The position numbers and the translations under genes were made by a program. Below, one piece after another: positions 1 to 10,010 of a stretch of DNA of 64,000 nucleotides. The stretch spans positions 310,001 through 374,000 of the forward strand of contig DATJRY010000017.1 in assembly GCA_035504415.1 (NCBI GenBank), read 5' to 3'. Under the pieces are notes generated by a model. That model was not told the DNA's origin. It did not search any database and saw nothing but the letters and a program-made list of their open reading frames with translations. Source of the stretch: Candidatus Sulfotelmatobacter sp. Its GTDB lineage: Bacteria; Vulcanimicrobiota; Vulcanimicrobiia; Vulcanimicrobiales; Vulcanimicrobiaceae. The first letter of the stretch is position 1. Each line of letters begins with the position of its first letter.

Positions 1-1008
1 CTGCCGTCGTTGAACCACAGCGTGCTCGACACGCAACCGGTGGGCTTGGGCCCCTTCCGCCTCACGCGCTGGGTGCGCGGGCAGCGGTTGGAGTTCGAGC
101 GCAACCCGTACGCGTGGCGTCACGCGCGCAGCGACCGAGTCGTCGTGCAGATCGTCCCGGCGGCGCCGACCCGTCTGGTCGAGCTGCTGGCCGGCGACCT
201 CGATGCGGTGCCCCTGACCGGGCTGCAAATCGACGCCGCGCGCGCCCGCGGATTGCGGCTCGTCGCGACCACGACCAACCTGATCGACTATCTGGAATGC
301 AACCTGCGTCGGCCGGCGCTGCGCGCGGCACGGGTGCGCCGCGCGCTGGCGCAGGCGATCGACCGCGCCCGCTTGGCACGCACGATCTATCGCGACGCGC
401 TGGTCCCCGGTGACGGCGTGCAGCTCGATCGCACCTTCGACGGCCGGCGTCCGCTGCCGCGCTACGATCCGCTCGCCGCTGCGCGCGTGCTCTCGCCGTT
501 GCACCTGCATCTCGACCTCGCGATCGCCGGCGACTGGCGGCGCAGCGCCGACGCCGCGATCGAGATCGCCGACGACCTGCGGCGGGCCGGCGTGGCGACG
601 ACGATCCGCTCGTCGACCGAAGCGACGTTCTGGGGCGCGCGCGACGCGGGCGGTGTGCTCGAAAACGGCCGCTTCGATCTGGCGTTGACGTCGTGGTCGC
701 CGACGCTCGATCCCGACCGTTCGTACCTGTTCGGCTGCGCCGCGGTTCCGCCGCTGGGCGGCAACGCGATGGGCTGGTGCGATCCGGCCTTCGATCGCGC
801 CGAAGCGGCGGGTGCGGCGGCCTACGATCCGGCCGTGCGCGCGCGCTGGTATCGCACGGCCGGCGACATCCTGGCCGACCAGGTCCCGATCATCCCGCTC
901 GGACTCGAGCGCAGCGTGTACGCCGTCGCGCCGCGTCTGTTCGACTTTCGGCCAAACCCGCTGGGCCGCGATTTTTGGAACGCATGGGAGTGGGCGGTCG
1001 CCCCCTAG
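1..1008 (+). CDS. ABC transporter substrate-binding protein, family 5 (oligopeptide/dipeptide type), 5' truncated
   Basis: The frame is open from base 1 and ends with TAG at 1006-1008, so the N-terminus, including any signal or lipobox, lies outside the window; the TTG at base 10 is not a credible start. The visible 330 or so residues match the middle and C-terminal lobe of SBP_bac_5 proteins (DppA/OppA): a GPFRLTRW stretch, a FERNPYAW segment, the VRRALAQAIDR helix near residue 115 (the canonical R-A-hydrophobic-DR motif), and a C-terminal QVPIIPLG segment. By family it would bind peptides or similar solutes outside the membrane and pass them to an ABC permease. No permease is visible; two matching ATPases lie far away at 55.6-57.7 kb. 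Ligand unknown. Confidence 0.85.
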   Translation: MPSLNHSVLDTQPVGLGPFRLTRWVRGQRLEFERNPYAWRHARSDRVVVQIVPAAPTRLVELLAGDLDAVPLTGLQIDAARARGLRLVATTTNLIDYLECNLRRPALRAARVRRALAQAIDRARLARTIYRDALVPGDGVQLDRTFDGRRPLPRYDPLAAARVLSPLHLHLDLAIAGDWRRSADAAIEIADDLRRAGVATTIRSSTEATFWGARDAGGVLENGRFDLALTSWSPTLDPDRSYLFGCAAVPPLGGNAMGWCDPAFDRAEAAGAAAYDPAVRARWYRTAGDILADQVPIIPLGLERSVYAVAPRLFDFRPNPLGRDFWNAWEWAVAP

Positions 1009-1023
1009 GCGAAAGGACGCCGG

Positions 1024-2402
<1,379 letters not shown>

Positions 2403-2406
<4 letters not shown>

Positions 2407-3038
2407 CGAACCGTCCCCGGTGTGCGGCGCGCGACGTACGCGATCGCCAGCACGATCGGAACCACGAGCAGCAGGGCGTGCTCGAGCCGTGCGGCCGACC
2501 ACGCCGCCGCCGCGCCGCCGCCGCAGTAGAAGACGACGAGGGCGGCCAGGATGACCAACCGCCGCTGCGCTCCATCGCGGTCCTTGCCGAGCAGCATGTC
2601 GCCGATGGCGACGCCGATTTGCGTGTAGTGCCCGGTGACGAAGCTCGTGTTGAGCTTCACGCCGGCAAAGGTCGTGATCGCCTGATTCTGCAGGCCCATC
2701 GCGAACGCGATGACGTCGAGCTGCACCGCGTGTCCGTGTACGAACGAGGCGGCGGCGAGCGTCGCCGCTTCGGCTGAGAGCGGGACGACACACGAGGTGC
2801 GCGTGCGCAGCAGCGAGGCGATCGTCGCGCCGACGGCCAGCGATGCGATCGCGCCTAACGACCGCTCGATCATCGTCGCGTCGCCGTGATAGGCCGCGAT
2901 GCCGAGCAGGACGGTGTTGCCGGTCTGGTTCGCGGCGAAGGCGCCCCAGCGCACGTAGGCGATGCCGTCGCAGAAGCCGGCCACCAGCGCCAGCGCTGCC
3001 GCGAGTGCGGCCGCCTGCCGCGTCTGGGGTGCGGTCAT
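2403..3038 (-). CDS. YoaK-family (DUF1275) integral membrane protein
   Basis: The 211-residue product starts best at ATG 3038 (MTAPQTRQ); the longer open frame upstream lacks a ribosome site and is low-complexity Arg/Pro. DUF1275 hallmarks are present: a GFCDGIAYVRWGAFAANQTG segment in the first helix and, in the fifth, MGLQNQAITTFAG followed by TSFVTG. About six membrane helices are predicted by eye. The family is very widespread and its biochemical function is unknown. The gene diverges from the secreted DsrE-like gene at 3080 with only 41 bp between them, so promoters must lie there. Its stop overlaps that of the purine permease in the palindrome CTAG. Confidence 0.88.
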
Positions 3039-3079
3039 GGTGGAGCGGTTCTCGATCGCCTCCGGCGAAGCATCCGCAC

Positions 3080-3784
3080 ATGACGACACGAGGAGCATTC
3101 CTGGGGGCCGGCACCGCCACGCTGGCCGCGGCGTCGGCGCTCGCCGGGACGCCGGCGACGGCGTTCGCCGCGAGCGGGCCATCGCCGTTCGACTTTCCGG
3201 CGATCGCCGCCGCGTTGGCGCGGCCGGCGACCCACCGGCAGGTCATCGGCACGGCGAAAGTGGCCGACGGCGACGTGCTGCACTATGCGCTCAACACGCT
3301 CAACGCCTACGACTTCGACTACGGCGAGCCCGGCGTGACGCACGTCGCGGCCGTGTGCTACGGCTCCGGCGTCGCCTTGCTCGTCGACGACGCGGCGTGG
3401 GCGAAGTATAAAATCGCGAGCATCCTGCAGCGCCGTGGCGACGCGGTGTCGCGGCCCGGGTCCGCGACGGCGAACCCGTTTCTGGCAGCGACCTCGTCGC
3501 TCGACCCGCACGACGCGCCGAGCGCGCCGCACGGGTTCTATCACGACGGCTCGCTGACGGCGCTGGCCAAGCGCGGCGCGTCGTTCTTCGCCTGCAACAA
3601 CGCCCTGACCGGACTGGCGAACGCGATCGCGCTGACCTACAGCATCTCGAGCGACCCGGTCGAGGTCGTGCTGGCCGACCTGCGCCGGCATCTGGTCCCG
3701 GGCGCGCTGCTCGTTCCGGCCGGCGTCGCCGCCGTCAACCAGGCGCAAGAGGCGAAGTTCACCCTGTTCTTGGTGACCGCGTAG
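3080..3784 (+). CDS. Secreted DsrE/DsrF-like protein
   Basis: The 234-residue product begins at ATG 3080 with a hydrophobic Ala-rich export signal (about 30 residues, cleavage near ATAFAASG). The start resembles a Tat motif, but only one Arg is present (TTRGAFLG). The mature part has the features of COG1416/DsrE-like sequences: a VAAVCYGSGVALLVDD strand-loop-strand, a FFACNNAL segment carrying the conserved Cys, and a C-terminal PAGVAAVNQAQE stretch. Such proteins are often annotated as sulfur-relay-like or Tat-exported proteins of unknown function; enzymatic sulfur transfer is not implied. The neighbour on the opposite strand (3794-4555) is another Tat-type secreted protein, ending 9 bases away. 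Confidence 0.7.
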   Translation: MTTRGAFLGAGTATLAAASALAGTPATAFAASGPSPFDFPAIAAALARPATHRQVIGTAKVADGDVLHYALNTLNAYDFDYGEPGVTHVAAVCYGSGVALLVDDAAWAKYKIASILQRRGDAVSRPGSATANPFLAATSSLDPHDAPSAPHGFYHDGSLTALAKRGASFFACNNALTGLANAIALTYSISSDPVEVVLADLRRHLVPGALLVPAGVAAVNQAQEAKFTLFLVTA

Positions 3785-3793
3785 CGGTCGCGC

Positions 3794-4555
3794 CTACTGC
3801 GCGAGCACCGGGACGTCGCCGGTGTTCCCGGTCAGCAGCCGCACCGTGTCGAGCGACATCGCCAGCGAGGTCTTGAAGGCGCGTCCGAAGGTGTAGAGCG
3901 AGAGGCTGTAGGGATCGAGGCCCGGTGCGGTCGCATCCATGCGCACCAGCGCCAGCGGGACGTCGGGCGAGAGCCACAGCTCGAAGGTGTGCAGCCGTCC
4001 GTCCAGCGCGTGGTCGTAGCGGCCCGCGACGCGCGTCGTCGTCACCGTCGTGTTGCGCATCGTGAGGCGCTCGTGCCCGACGGCGGTGACCCGCGCCGGT
4101 CGCGGATCGTAGAGCGTCTTCGCGTCCAACAGCAGGAGCGGCGCCGCCGCCGGACCGACGCCGTCGCCCCAGCGGGTCATCATGTTGCTCGAACGGGCGA
4201 CGTAGACCGCGGCCGCGTACGGCGTGAAGACGTTCGAAAAGTGCCGCTGGCTGAGGTAGATCTTCTTGAGCGTGTTGGGATTGCACGCGTGATCGCCGTT
4301 GCCGACCTGCGTCTCGACGTACCGGCGCGCGACGTCCCGGTCGTGCTCGTCGCCGAAGCCGATCTGCTTGTCGTACTGCGCGCCGAAGCCGAGCTCGTAT
4401 TGCACGACGTCGCCGGCGGTCGCGCTCGGATAGGCGGCCAACAGACCGGCCAGGGTCACGCGTGTTCCCAGCCGCGGCGTCTGCGCCATCGCCCTGCCGC
4501 CGGCCGTCAGGGCCAGCGTCGCCGCCGTTCCGCCGATGAAGCTCGCTCGCCGCAT
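3794..4555 (-). CDS. Tat-exported protein of unknown function
   Basis: The 253-residue product starts at ATG 4555 with a good GGGAGGG ribosome site. The N-terminus MRRASFIGGTAATLALTAGG is a convincing twin-arginine signal, cleaved near RAMAQTP. The mature protein resembles secreted all-beta proteins: alternating strands, several Tyr/Phe-rich turns, and the repeated phrases VTAVGHERLTMRNTTVTTT and LWLSPDVPLALVRMD, reminiscent of proteins whose C-terminal half reports the outcome of a polymer modification. I do not recognise a named family. It lies downstream of the TlpA-like gene on the same strand (19 bp gap), so it is probably part of the hom-tlpA operon and could be an envelope partner of that thioredoxin; this is inference. 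Confidence 0.75.
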   Translation of the reverse strand: MRRASFIGGTAATLALTAGGRAMAQTPRLGTRVTLAGLLAAYPSATAGDVVQYELGFGAQYDKQIGFGDEHDRDVARRYVETQVGNGDHACNPNTLKKIYLSQRHFSNVFTPYAAAVYVARSSNMMTRWGDGVGPAAAPLLLLDAKTLYDPRPARVTAVGHERLTMRNTTVTTTRVAGRYDHALDGRLHTFELWLSPDVPLALVRMDATAPGLDPYSLSLYTFGRAFKTSLAMSLDTVRLLTGNTGDVPVLAQ

Positions 4556-4574
4556 GGCCGCGCCCTCCCGCGGC

Positions 4575-5036
4575 TTACGTTCCCGCGATCAGCGCCAGGT
4601 CCCGCTCGAGGACGTCGACCGGGATCGGGCCCTTGTAGTAGGCCCGGACCACGCCGCGGCGGTCGACGAAGATGCTGGTCGGGATCTGGTGTGCTCGGTA
4701 GCTCGCCTCCAACTGGCCCTGGTCGATTCCGAGCGGGTAGCGCATCCCCATCTGGTGCGCGAAGCGGCTGACGGTCTGGGGCGGCTCTTGCTCGTCGACG
4801 CCGAGGTACGCGACGCGCGGCCCGTAGCGCGCGTAGCTGCGCACGATGCCGGGCAGCTCGATGCGACACGGCCCGCACCAGCTGGCGAAGACGTTGATGA
4901 ACAGTGGCCGGCCGCGAAAGCGACGCGCGCTGACCGGCGTGCCGTCGAGGCCGTCGACGACGAAGTTCGGCGCCGGCCGTCCGACCGCCGCGACCAGCGG
5001 CGCGGCGAACGCGACCTGCGCGGCGTCGGCGTTCAC
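4575..5036 (-). CDS. TlpA/ResA-family thioredoxin-fold protein
   Basis: The 153-residue product carries a WCGPC redox site (FASWCGPCRIELPG) and the cis-Pro loop QIPTSIFVDRRG typical of TlpA/ResA/AhpC-like proteins. Family members reduce or isomerise disulfides outside the cytoplasm, often for cytochrome c maturation, or act as cytoplasmic thiol enzymes. The start is GTG 5036, inside the last codons of hom (GTGA overlap), so the two are translationally coupled. No clear signal peptide follows this start (it begins MNADAAQVAFAAPLVAAVG), so membrane anchoring is uncertain; a weak hydrophobic stretch spans residues 5-20. Several c-type cytochromes elsewhere in the window could use such an activity. 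Confidence 0.85.
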   Translation of the reverse strand: MNADAAQVAFAAPLVAAVGRPAPNFVVDGLDGTPVSARRFRGRPLFINVFASWCGPCRIELPGIVRSYARYGPRVAYLGVDEQEPPQTVSRFAHQMGMRYPLGIDQGQLEASYRAHQIPTSIFVDRRGVVRAYYKGPIPVDVLERDLALIAGT

Positions 5037-6343
5037 CCCAGATCCTCGCGGCGAATGCGCGTGTACTCCGGGCGGATCGCCGGCAACTGCACGAGCTTGG
5101 CGAGCGCGGCGTCGAAGTTGCGCTCGCGGGTGCGGTGGGTGAGGATGACGATGTCGGTCTCGCCGAGCGTGTCGCCCGGGCCTTGCTGCAGCATCGCGTC
5201 GATCGAGATGCCGGCGTCGGCCAGCGTGCGCGCGATGTCGGCCAGCACGCCGACCTGATCGGTGACGCGCACCCGCAGATAGTAGGACGTCTCGACGTCG
5301 CCGATCGGCAGGATGCGCACGTCGCTGAGCGACTCGGGCTGGAACGCCAGGTGCGGGACGCGCTCTTCCGGTTCGGCGCGCATCAGCCGGGTGACGTCGA
5401 TGACGTCGGCCAGCACCGCCGACGCGGTCGGATCGGCGCCGGCACCGGCGCCGTAGTAGAGCGTGACGCCGGCGGCGTCGCCCTTCACGAGCACGGCGTT
5501 CATCGCGCCGTTGACGCTGGCGATGAGCCGTTCGGCCGGAATCAGCGTCGGATGGACCCGCAGCTCGATCCCCTCGGGCGTGCGTTTGGTGATCGCCAGC
5601 AGCTTGATGCGGTAGCCGAGCTCTTCGGCGTAGGTGATGTCGCGATCGGTCAGCTGCGTGATGCCTTCGACGTAGGCCTTGTCGAACTGCACCGGGATGC
5701 CGAACCCGATCGCCGAGAGCAGCGTGAGCTTGTGCGCCGCGTCAATCCCCGCGACGTCGAAGGTCGGATCCGCTTCGGCGTAGCCGAGGCGCTGCGCTTC
5801 GGCCAGCACGGTCGCGAACGGCAGCTTCTTGGCACGCATCTCGGAGAGGATGAAGTTGCTGGTACCGTTGACGATGCCGGCGATCCACTCGATGCGGTTG
5901 GCGGCCAAGCCTTCGCGGATGACCTTGATGGTCGGGATGCAGCCGGAGACGGCTCCTTCGAACGCGACCATCACGCCGTTGGCGCCGGCGGCGGCGAAGA
6001 TCTCGTTGCCGTGGAGCGCGAGCAGCGCCTTGTTGGCGCTCACGACGTGCTTGCCGTGCGCGATCGCCGCCAGCACGGCGTCCTTGGCAACGGTCGTGCC
6101 GCCGATCACCTCGACGACGATGTCGATCGACGGATCCGCGACCGCGCGCACGAGATCGGTGACGATCGGGACGTCGGGTCCGACGACGGCGCGCGCCTTG
6201 GCCACGTCGCGCGCGCCGACCCAGGCGACCTCGATCCGTCGTCCGGCGCGCCGGGCGATCTCTTCACGATTGCGCTCGAGGACGCGATACGTACCGCCGC
6301 CGACGGTCCCGATCCCGAGCAGGCCGATTCGCACCGGTTGCAT
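5033..6343 (-). CDS. hom: Homoserine dehydrogenase with C-terminal ACT domain
   Basis: The 436-residue product catalyses NAD(P)H-dependent reduction of aspartate semialdehyde to homoserine, the branch point to threonine and methionine. The N-terminal Rossmann motif is LLGIGTVGGG (residues 7-16); the catalytic and substrate-binding region includes NKALLALHG, VNGTSNFIL and AEADPTFDVAG; and a C-terminal ACT domain (DQVGVLADIARTLADAGISI) implies threonine feedback control. Start ATG 6343 gives MQPVRIGLLG; the upstream extension of the open frame is a shadow of the neighbouring gene. It overlaps the TlpA-like gene by 4 bases. It supplies homoserine to the methionine branch, of which a cystathionine gamma-synthase lies at 24.8 kb. 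Confidence 0.96.
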   Translation of the reverse strand: MQPVRIGLLGIGTVGGGTYRVLERNREEIARRAGRRIEVAWVGARDVAKARAVVGPDVPIVTDLVRAVADPSIDIVVEVIGGTTVAKDAVLAAIAHGKHVVSANKALLALHGNEIFAAAGANGVMVAFEGAVSGCIPTIKVIREGLAANRIEWIAGIVNGTSNFILSEMRAKKLPFATVLAEAQRLGYAEADPTFDVAGIDAAHKLTLLSAIGFGIPVQFDKAYVEGITQLTDRDITYAEELGYRIKLLAITKRTPEGIELRVHPTLIPAERLIASVNGAMNAVLVKGDAAGVTLYYGAGAGADPTASAVLADVIDVTRLMRAEPEERVPHLAFQPESLSDVRILPIGDVETSYYLRVRVTDQVGVLADIARTLADAGISIDAMLQQGPGDTLGETDIVILTHRTRERNFDAALAKLVQLPAIRPEYTRIRREDLG

Positions 6344-6380
6344 CGGGCGCTTCTTCCGGAGGCGACGCGGCCGACCTTGT

Positions 6381-7364
6381 TCAGCGTGCGAGGTGCTCGC
6401 CGAGCGCGTCCAGGAATGCGTCGGCGTCGAACAGCTCGCCCAGCGCGCGGGCACCCGGCGCGCCGGCGCCCGCGCACAGACGGGTCGCGGTTTCCACCAC
6501 CAGCGGCGCGCTGACCGCGTAGATGTCGCGTCCGCGCACGCGCGCGCGGCGTTCGGCGCCGTCCTTGCGCGCGAGCGCTTCCAGCACGAAGCGTTGCGTG
6601 GAGCGCCCGCGTTCGTCGGCGGCGAGCGGCTCGGGCGTCGCGCCATCGCGCACGTCGCGCAGTGCGTTCTCGCTCAGGAAGCTGCGCAGCGTCGACACGT
6701 TGAGATGGTGCGCCATCAGGACGATCTCGCTGAACGGCATCGGCACCAGCTGCACGGTGCCGAACGGCGCGCCGGCGTCCCACCCGCCGTGCCTGCCGGG
6801 CTGCAGCACCGCCAGGGTTCCGTGCTCGCGAACCAAACGCGCGAACGCGTTGCGCGCGCCGGTCTCGCGGGTGCCGCGCGTCGGCCACCAGTGGTCGAGC
6901 GCGATCCGCAGCTCGACCTCGTCGGCTTGCGCCCAATCGCCCAGCGCGCTGGTCGCCACCAGATCGCCCAGGCCGCCGAAGAAGCCCGCGGCGGGCGCGA
7001 GCACGATGCCCGCCGCGCGCGCCGGCGCGTCGAACGCAAGGAAGGTCGAGAGCGCGCTCATCTGCTCGGCGGTCAGGTCGACGTAGTGGATGCGCGCGCG
7101 CAGGGCGGCAGCGATAACGGGCACGGCCGTGTCGAGGAACGGTCCGGCGCAGTGGATGACCGCGTCGGTGCCGGCGAGCGCGCGATCGAGCGCGAGCGGG
7201 TCGTCGATCGCCGCCACGCGGGTCTGCACGCCGGGCGCCGCGGCGAGCGCCGCCAGCTTGGCCGGGACACGGCCGATGGCCACGGCGGGGATGCCGCGCC
7301 GCACGAGCTCCGCCAGGACGAAGCGGCCGGTGTGTCCCGTCGCGCCGACGACTGCGATGGTCAT
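6381..7364 (-). CDS. NAD(P)-binding Rossmann oxidoreductase, saccharopine dehydrogenase-like
   Basis: The 327-residue product starts at ATG 7364 (GGGAGGG ribosome site 6 bases before it) with VVGATGHTGRFVLAELVRRG, a textbook Rossmann dinucleotide loop. VIHCAGPF and the following HYVDLTAEQ match the saccharopine-dehydrogenase-like / trans-acting enoyl reductase group, many of which act on unidentified substrates. It faces the TetR gene at 7440 across a 75-bp intergenic region with two operator palindromes, so it is the likely regulated target. A role in detoxification or lipid-like substrate reduction is plausible from this arrangement but is inference. Confidence 0.82.
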   Translation of the reverse strand: MTIAVVGATGHTGRFVLAELVRRGIPAVAIGRVPAKLAALAAAPGVQTRVAAIDDPLALDRALAGTDAVIHCAGPFLDTAVPVIAAALRARIHYVDLTAEQMSALSTFLAFDAPARAAGIVLAPAAGFFGGLGDLVATSALGDWAQADEVELRIALDHWWPTRGTRETGARNAFARLVREHGTLAVLQPGRHGGWDAGAPFGTVQLVPMPFSEIVLMAHHLNVSTLRSFLSENALRDVRDGATPEPLAADERGRSTQRFVLEALARKDGAERRARVRGRDIYAVSAPLVVETATRLCAGAGAPGARALGELFDADAFLDALGEHLAR

Positions 7365-7378
7365 GGAACCCTCCCGAT

Positions 7379-7392
7379 ACAGACCGGTCTGT
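7379..7392. promoter_or_regulatory. TetR-type operator O1 (perfect 14-bp palindrome)
   Basis: ACAGACCGGTCTGT is a perfect inverted repeat 15 bp upstream of the oxidoreductase start codon. It would lie in the 5' untranslated region of the minus-strand transcript. Together with O2, 35 bp away centre to centre, it is the likely binding site of the adjacent TetR-family protein. Confidence 0.75.
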
Positions 7393-7403
7393 TGCGCTGG
7401 AGC

Positions 7404-7432
7404 TTGCATTAAAACAGACAGGTCTGTATCAT
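7404..7432 (+). promoter_or_regulatory. Putative tetR promoter
   Basis: TTGCAT (7404-7409), a 17-bp spacer containing most of O2, and TATCAT (7427-7432, five of six consensus bases). The ATG at 7440 is only 7 bases after the -10 box, so the transcript would begin at or next to the start codon and be leaderless. No ribosome site is seen. Confidence 0.55.
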
Positions 7433-7437
7433 ATCAA
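7408..7437 (-). promoter_or_regulatory. Putative promoter of the saccharopine dehydrogenase-like gene
   Basis: On the minus strand TTGATA (7437-7432), an 18-bp spacer containing O2, and TTTAAT (7413-7408, five of six consensus bases). It overlaps the proposed tetR promoter face to face. Confidence 0.5.
7414..7427. promoter_or_regulatory. TetR-type operator O2 (near-perfect 14-bp palindrome)
   Basis: ACAGACAGGTCTGT differs from O1 at one central base. It falls inside the -35/-10 spacers of both proposed divergent promoters, so a bound repressor would block both directions at once. Confidence 0.72.
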
Positions 7438-7439
7438 GC

Positions 7440-8003
7440 ATGGCCACGACCGATCCGCGCGAGCGCATCCTCGCCACCGCCGCGGAGCTGTTCTATCGCG
7501 AGGGGGTCCACGCGGTCGGGGTCGACCGGGTCGTCGAGGTCGCCGGGGTCGCCAAGACGAGCCTGTACCGCCACTTCGGCACCAAGGACGAGCTGATCGC
7601 GGCCTTCCTGCGTCGCGAGGACGAGGACTTCTGGGCGCACTGGGACGCCGTCGCGCGCGCGCACGCGGGCGACCCGCACGCCGAGCTCGACGCGCACATG
7701 GCCTGGATCGGGGAGCGCCTCGCGCGGCCCAACTACCGCGGCTGTCCGCAGTTGAACGTCGCGGCCGAGTTCCCGGCCGCCGATCACCCCGCCCGCGTCG
7801 TCGCGGCCGCCCACAAACAGGCCCTGCGCGGGCGCCTCGAAGCGATCGCGCGCCGGCTCGAGGTCGCGCATCCCGCCGAGCTCGCCGCGCAGCTGCTGGT
7901 GCTGATCAACGGCGCCTTCGTCAGCGCGCAGGTGCTCGCGGCCGACGAGGCCACGCCGGTCCTGCGCGCCGCGGCTCAGGCGCTCGTCGCCGCCGCCCGC
8001 TGA
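7440..8003 (+). CDS. TetR/AcrR-family transcriptional regulator
   Basis: The 187-residue product has an N-terminal helix-turn-helix of the TetR type: ERILATAAELFYREGVHAVG, then VAGVAKTSLYRHFGTKDELI with the conserved YRHF turn. The C-terminal all-helical ligand domain contains NYRGCPQLNVAAEF, seen in TetR proteins of the YxaF/LmrA-like group. It likely represses itself and the divergent oxidoreductase through O1 and O2; the ligand is unknown. Its last 28 bases overlap the 3' end of the convergent acetoacetyl-CoA synthetase gene. Confidence 0.93.
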   Translation: MATTDPRERILATAAELFYREGVHAVGVDRVVEVAGVAKTSLYRHFGTKDELIAAFLRREDEDFWAHWDAVARAHAGDPHAELDAHMAWIGERLARPNYRGCPQLNVAAEFPAADHPARVVAAAHKQALRGRLEAIARRLEVAHPAELAAQLLVLINGAFVSAQVLAADEATPVLRAAAQALVAAAR

Positions 8004-9979
8004 CGCGCCGCGAAGTCGACGTACCAGTCGAGCGCGCGCGGGTCCATCATCGCGTCGGGACTGGCGGCTTTGTCCGGCGGCGTCCCACCGAGGATGCGGC
8101 GGACCGGAATCTCCATCTTCTTGCCGGTCAGCGTGTAGGGGATCGCGTCGACGGCGTGCACCTCGTCGGGGACGTGGCGCGGGCTGCAGTCGGCGCGCAA
8201 GGTCGCCGCGATCCGCGCGCGCAGCTCGTCGTCGAGCACCGCGCCCGGCGCGAGCCGCACGAACAGCGGCATCCAGAACGCGCCGCCGGGCTGCTCGAGG
8301 CAGACGATCAGACTGTCCGCGATCGCGTCGAGCCGTTCGATGGCGCGATAGATCTCGGCCGAACCGATGCGCACGCCGAACCGGTTGAGCGTCGCGTCGG
8401 ACCGGCCGTAGATGTACGCGCCGCCGCGCCGGTTGATCTTGATGAAGTCGCCGTGCCGCCACACGCCCGGGAAGCGCTCGAAGTACGTTTCGCGGTAGCG
8501 CCGGTCGCCGGGATCGTTCCAGAAGAAGAGCGGCATCGAGGGCGCGGGGCTGGTCACGACCAGCTCGCCGACCTCGTCGATCACTTCCTGGCCGTCCTCG
8601 TTCCAGGCGTGGACGTCCATGCCGAGCAGTCGCGCTTGGATCTCGCCCGCGCGCACCGGCAGCATCGGCGTACCGCCGACCAGGCCCGCGCACAGCTCGG
8701 TCCCGCCCGAGGGTGAGGTCACGGCGAGATCGGCCTTGACGTTCTGGTAGAACCACGCGGTCGATTCCGGCGTCACCGGCGAGCCGGTCAGCAGCACGCC
8801 GCGCAGCGCGGAGAGATCGAAGCGCTCGCGCGGCACGATGCCGGCTTTCTGCATGATCTGCACGTAGGTCGGGCTGGCGCCGAAGGTGGTCGCGCGGCTT
8901 TGTTCCGCGAGTCGCCAGAGCAGCTCCGGTCCCGGATACGCCGGATGACCGTCGTAGAGCACGATCGACGAGCCGGCCAACAGCGCCGAGCACAGCGCGT
9001 TGAACATCATCCAGCCGGTCGTGGTGTAGAAGAACATCCGCGTCGCGGGGCTGAGGTCTTGCGCCAGCACCGTGCTCTTGAGGTGCTCGGCGACCAGGCC
9101 GGCATGACCGTGCACGATCGCCTTCGGCAAGCCGGTCGTGCCGGACGAGAACAGGATCCACAGCGGGTGCTGCGCGTCGACGCGCTCGAACGCGAACGCG
9201 TCGGCCGCGACCGGCGCGCCGGCGAGCAGCTCGTCCCAGCGCAGCGCACCGTCGACCGGCGGCGTGGTCGCGTCGGGGCGCAGGTACGGCAGCCACACCA
9301 CCGTCCGGACCGTCGGCAGCTCGGCGAGGATGGTGCGAATCTCGGCGGCGCGATCGAAGTCCTTGCCGCCGAAACGGTACCCGTCGGCGACCAGCAGCAC
9401 GGCCGGCTCGATCTGCGCGAAGCGGTCGATGACGGTGCGCGCGCCGAACTCCGGCGCCGCCGACGACCAGACCGCGCCGATCGCGATCGTCGCCAGCATC
9501 GCGACCACCGTCTCGGGAATCGTCGGCATGTACGCCGCGACGCGGTCGCCGGGCTGCACGCCCAGCGCGCGCAGGTGCGTCGCGACCTGTCGCACCTGCG
9601 CCGCCAGCTCGTGCCAGGTCGTCGTCGCCAGCGGGCGCAGCTCGGAGCTGTGCACGAGCGCCACCTCGTCGGCGGGCGCGCTCTCGGCGCGGCGCAACGC
9701 GTGCTCGGCGTAGTTGACGCGCGAGCCGGCGAACCAGATCGCGCCGGGCATCGTGCGGCGGTCGACGACCTGCGCGTACGGCGCGTCGGAGCGGATCGCG
9801 AAGAACGCCCAGATCGCGCTCCAGAAACCGTCGAGGTCGGTCACCGACCAGCGCCAGAGCTCTTCGTACGACGCGACGCGCACGCCGCGTTCGGCGGCCA
9901 GCCAGCGCACGAATCGTGCGACCTGGCTGGCCTCCACCGCCGCGGGGTCCGGGGTCCAGAGGAGCGTCCCTTCCGTCAT
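7976..9979 (-). CDS. Acetoacetyl-CoA synthetase
   Basis: The 667-residue product is an ANL-superfamily ligase that activates acetoacetate with ATP and CoA. The AMP-binding signature is LFSSGTTGLPKAIVHGHAG; GGTELCAG and YGRSDATLNRFGVRIGSAEI match the motifs after the nucleotide site, and the C-terminal TLTGKKMEIPVRRILGG carries the catalytic Lys. Length and the acetyl-CoA-synthetase N-domain (FAGSRVNYAEH) fit acetoacetate-CoA ligases closely. It would feed ketone bodies or poly-hydroxybutyrate breakdown products into central metabolism. The start is ATG 9979. With the malonyl-CoA decarboxylase at 23.2 kb it suggests active acyl-CoA turnover. The 3' end overlaps tetR by 28 bp. Confidence 0.94.
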   Translation of the reverse strand: MTEGTLLWTPDPAAVEASQVARFVRWLAAERGVRVASYEELWRWSVTDLDGFWSAIWAFFAIRSDAPYAQVVDRRTMPGAIWFAGSRVNYAEHALRRAESAPADEVALVHSSELRPLATTTWHELAAQVRQVATHLRALGVQPGDRVAAYMPTIPETVVAMLATIAIGAVWSSAAPEFGARTVIDRFAQIEPAVLLVADGYRFGGKDFDRAAEIRTILAELPTVRTVVWLPYLRPDATTPPVDGALRWDELLAGAPVAADAFAFERVDAQHPLWILFSSGTTGLPKAIVHGHAGLVAEHLKSTVLAQDLSPATRMFFYTTTGWMMFNALCSALLAGSSIVLYDGHPAYPGPELLWRLAEQSRATTFGASPTYVQIMQKAGIVPRERFDLSALRGVLLTGSPVTPESTAWFYQNVKADLAVTSPSGGTELCAGLVGGTPMLPVRAGEIQARLLGMDVHAWNEDGQEVIDEVGELVVTSPAPSMPLFFWNDPGDRRYRETYFERFPGVWRHGDFIKINRRGGAYIYGRSDATLNRFGVRIGSAEIYRAIERLDAIADSLIVCLEQPGGAFWMPLFVRLAPGAVLDDELRARIAATLRADCSPRHVPDEVHAVDAIPYTLTGKKMEIPVRRILGGTPPDKAASPDAMMDPRALDWYVDFAARQRAAATSA

Positions 9980-10010
9980 CGGGACCCGGACTTCGCGGCG
10001 GTCGGGGTTG

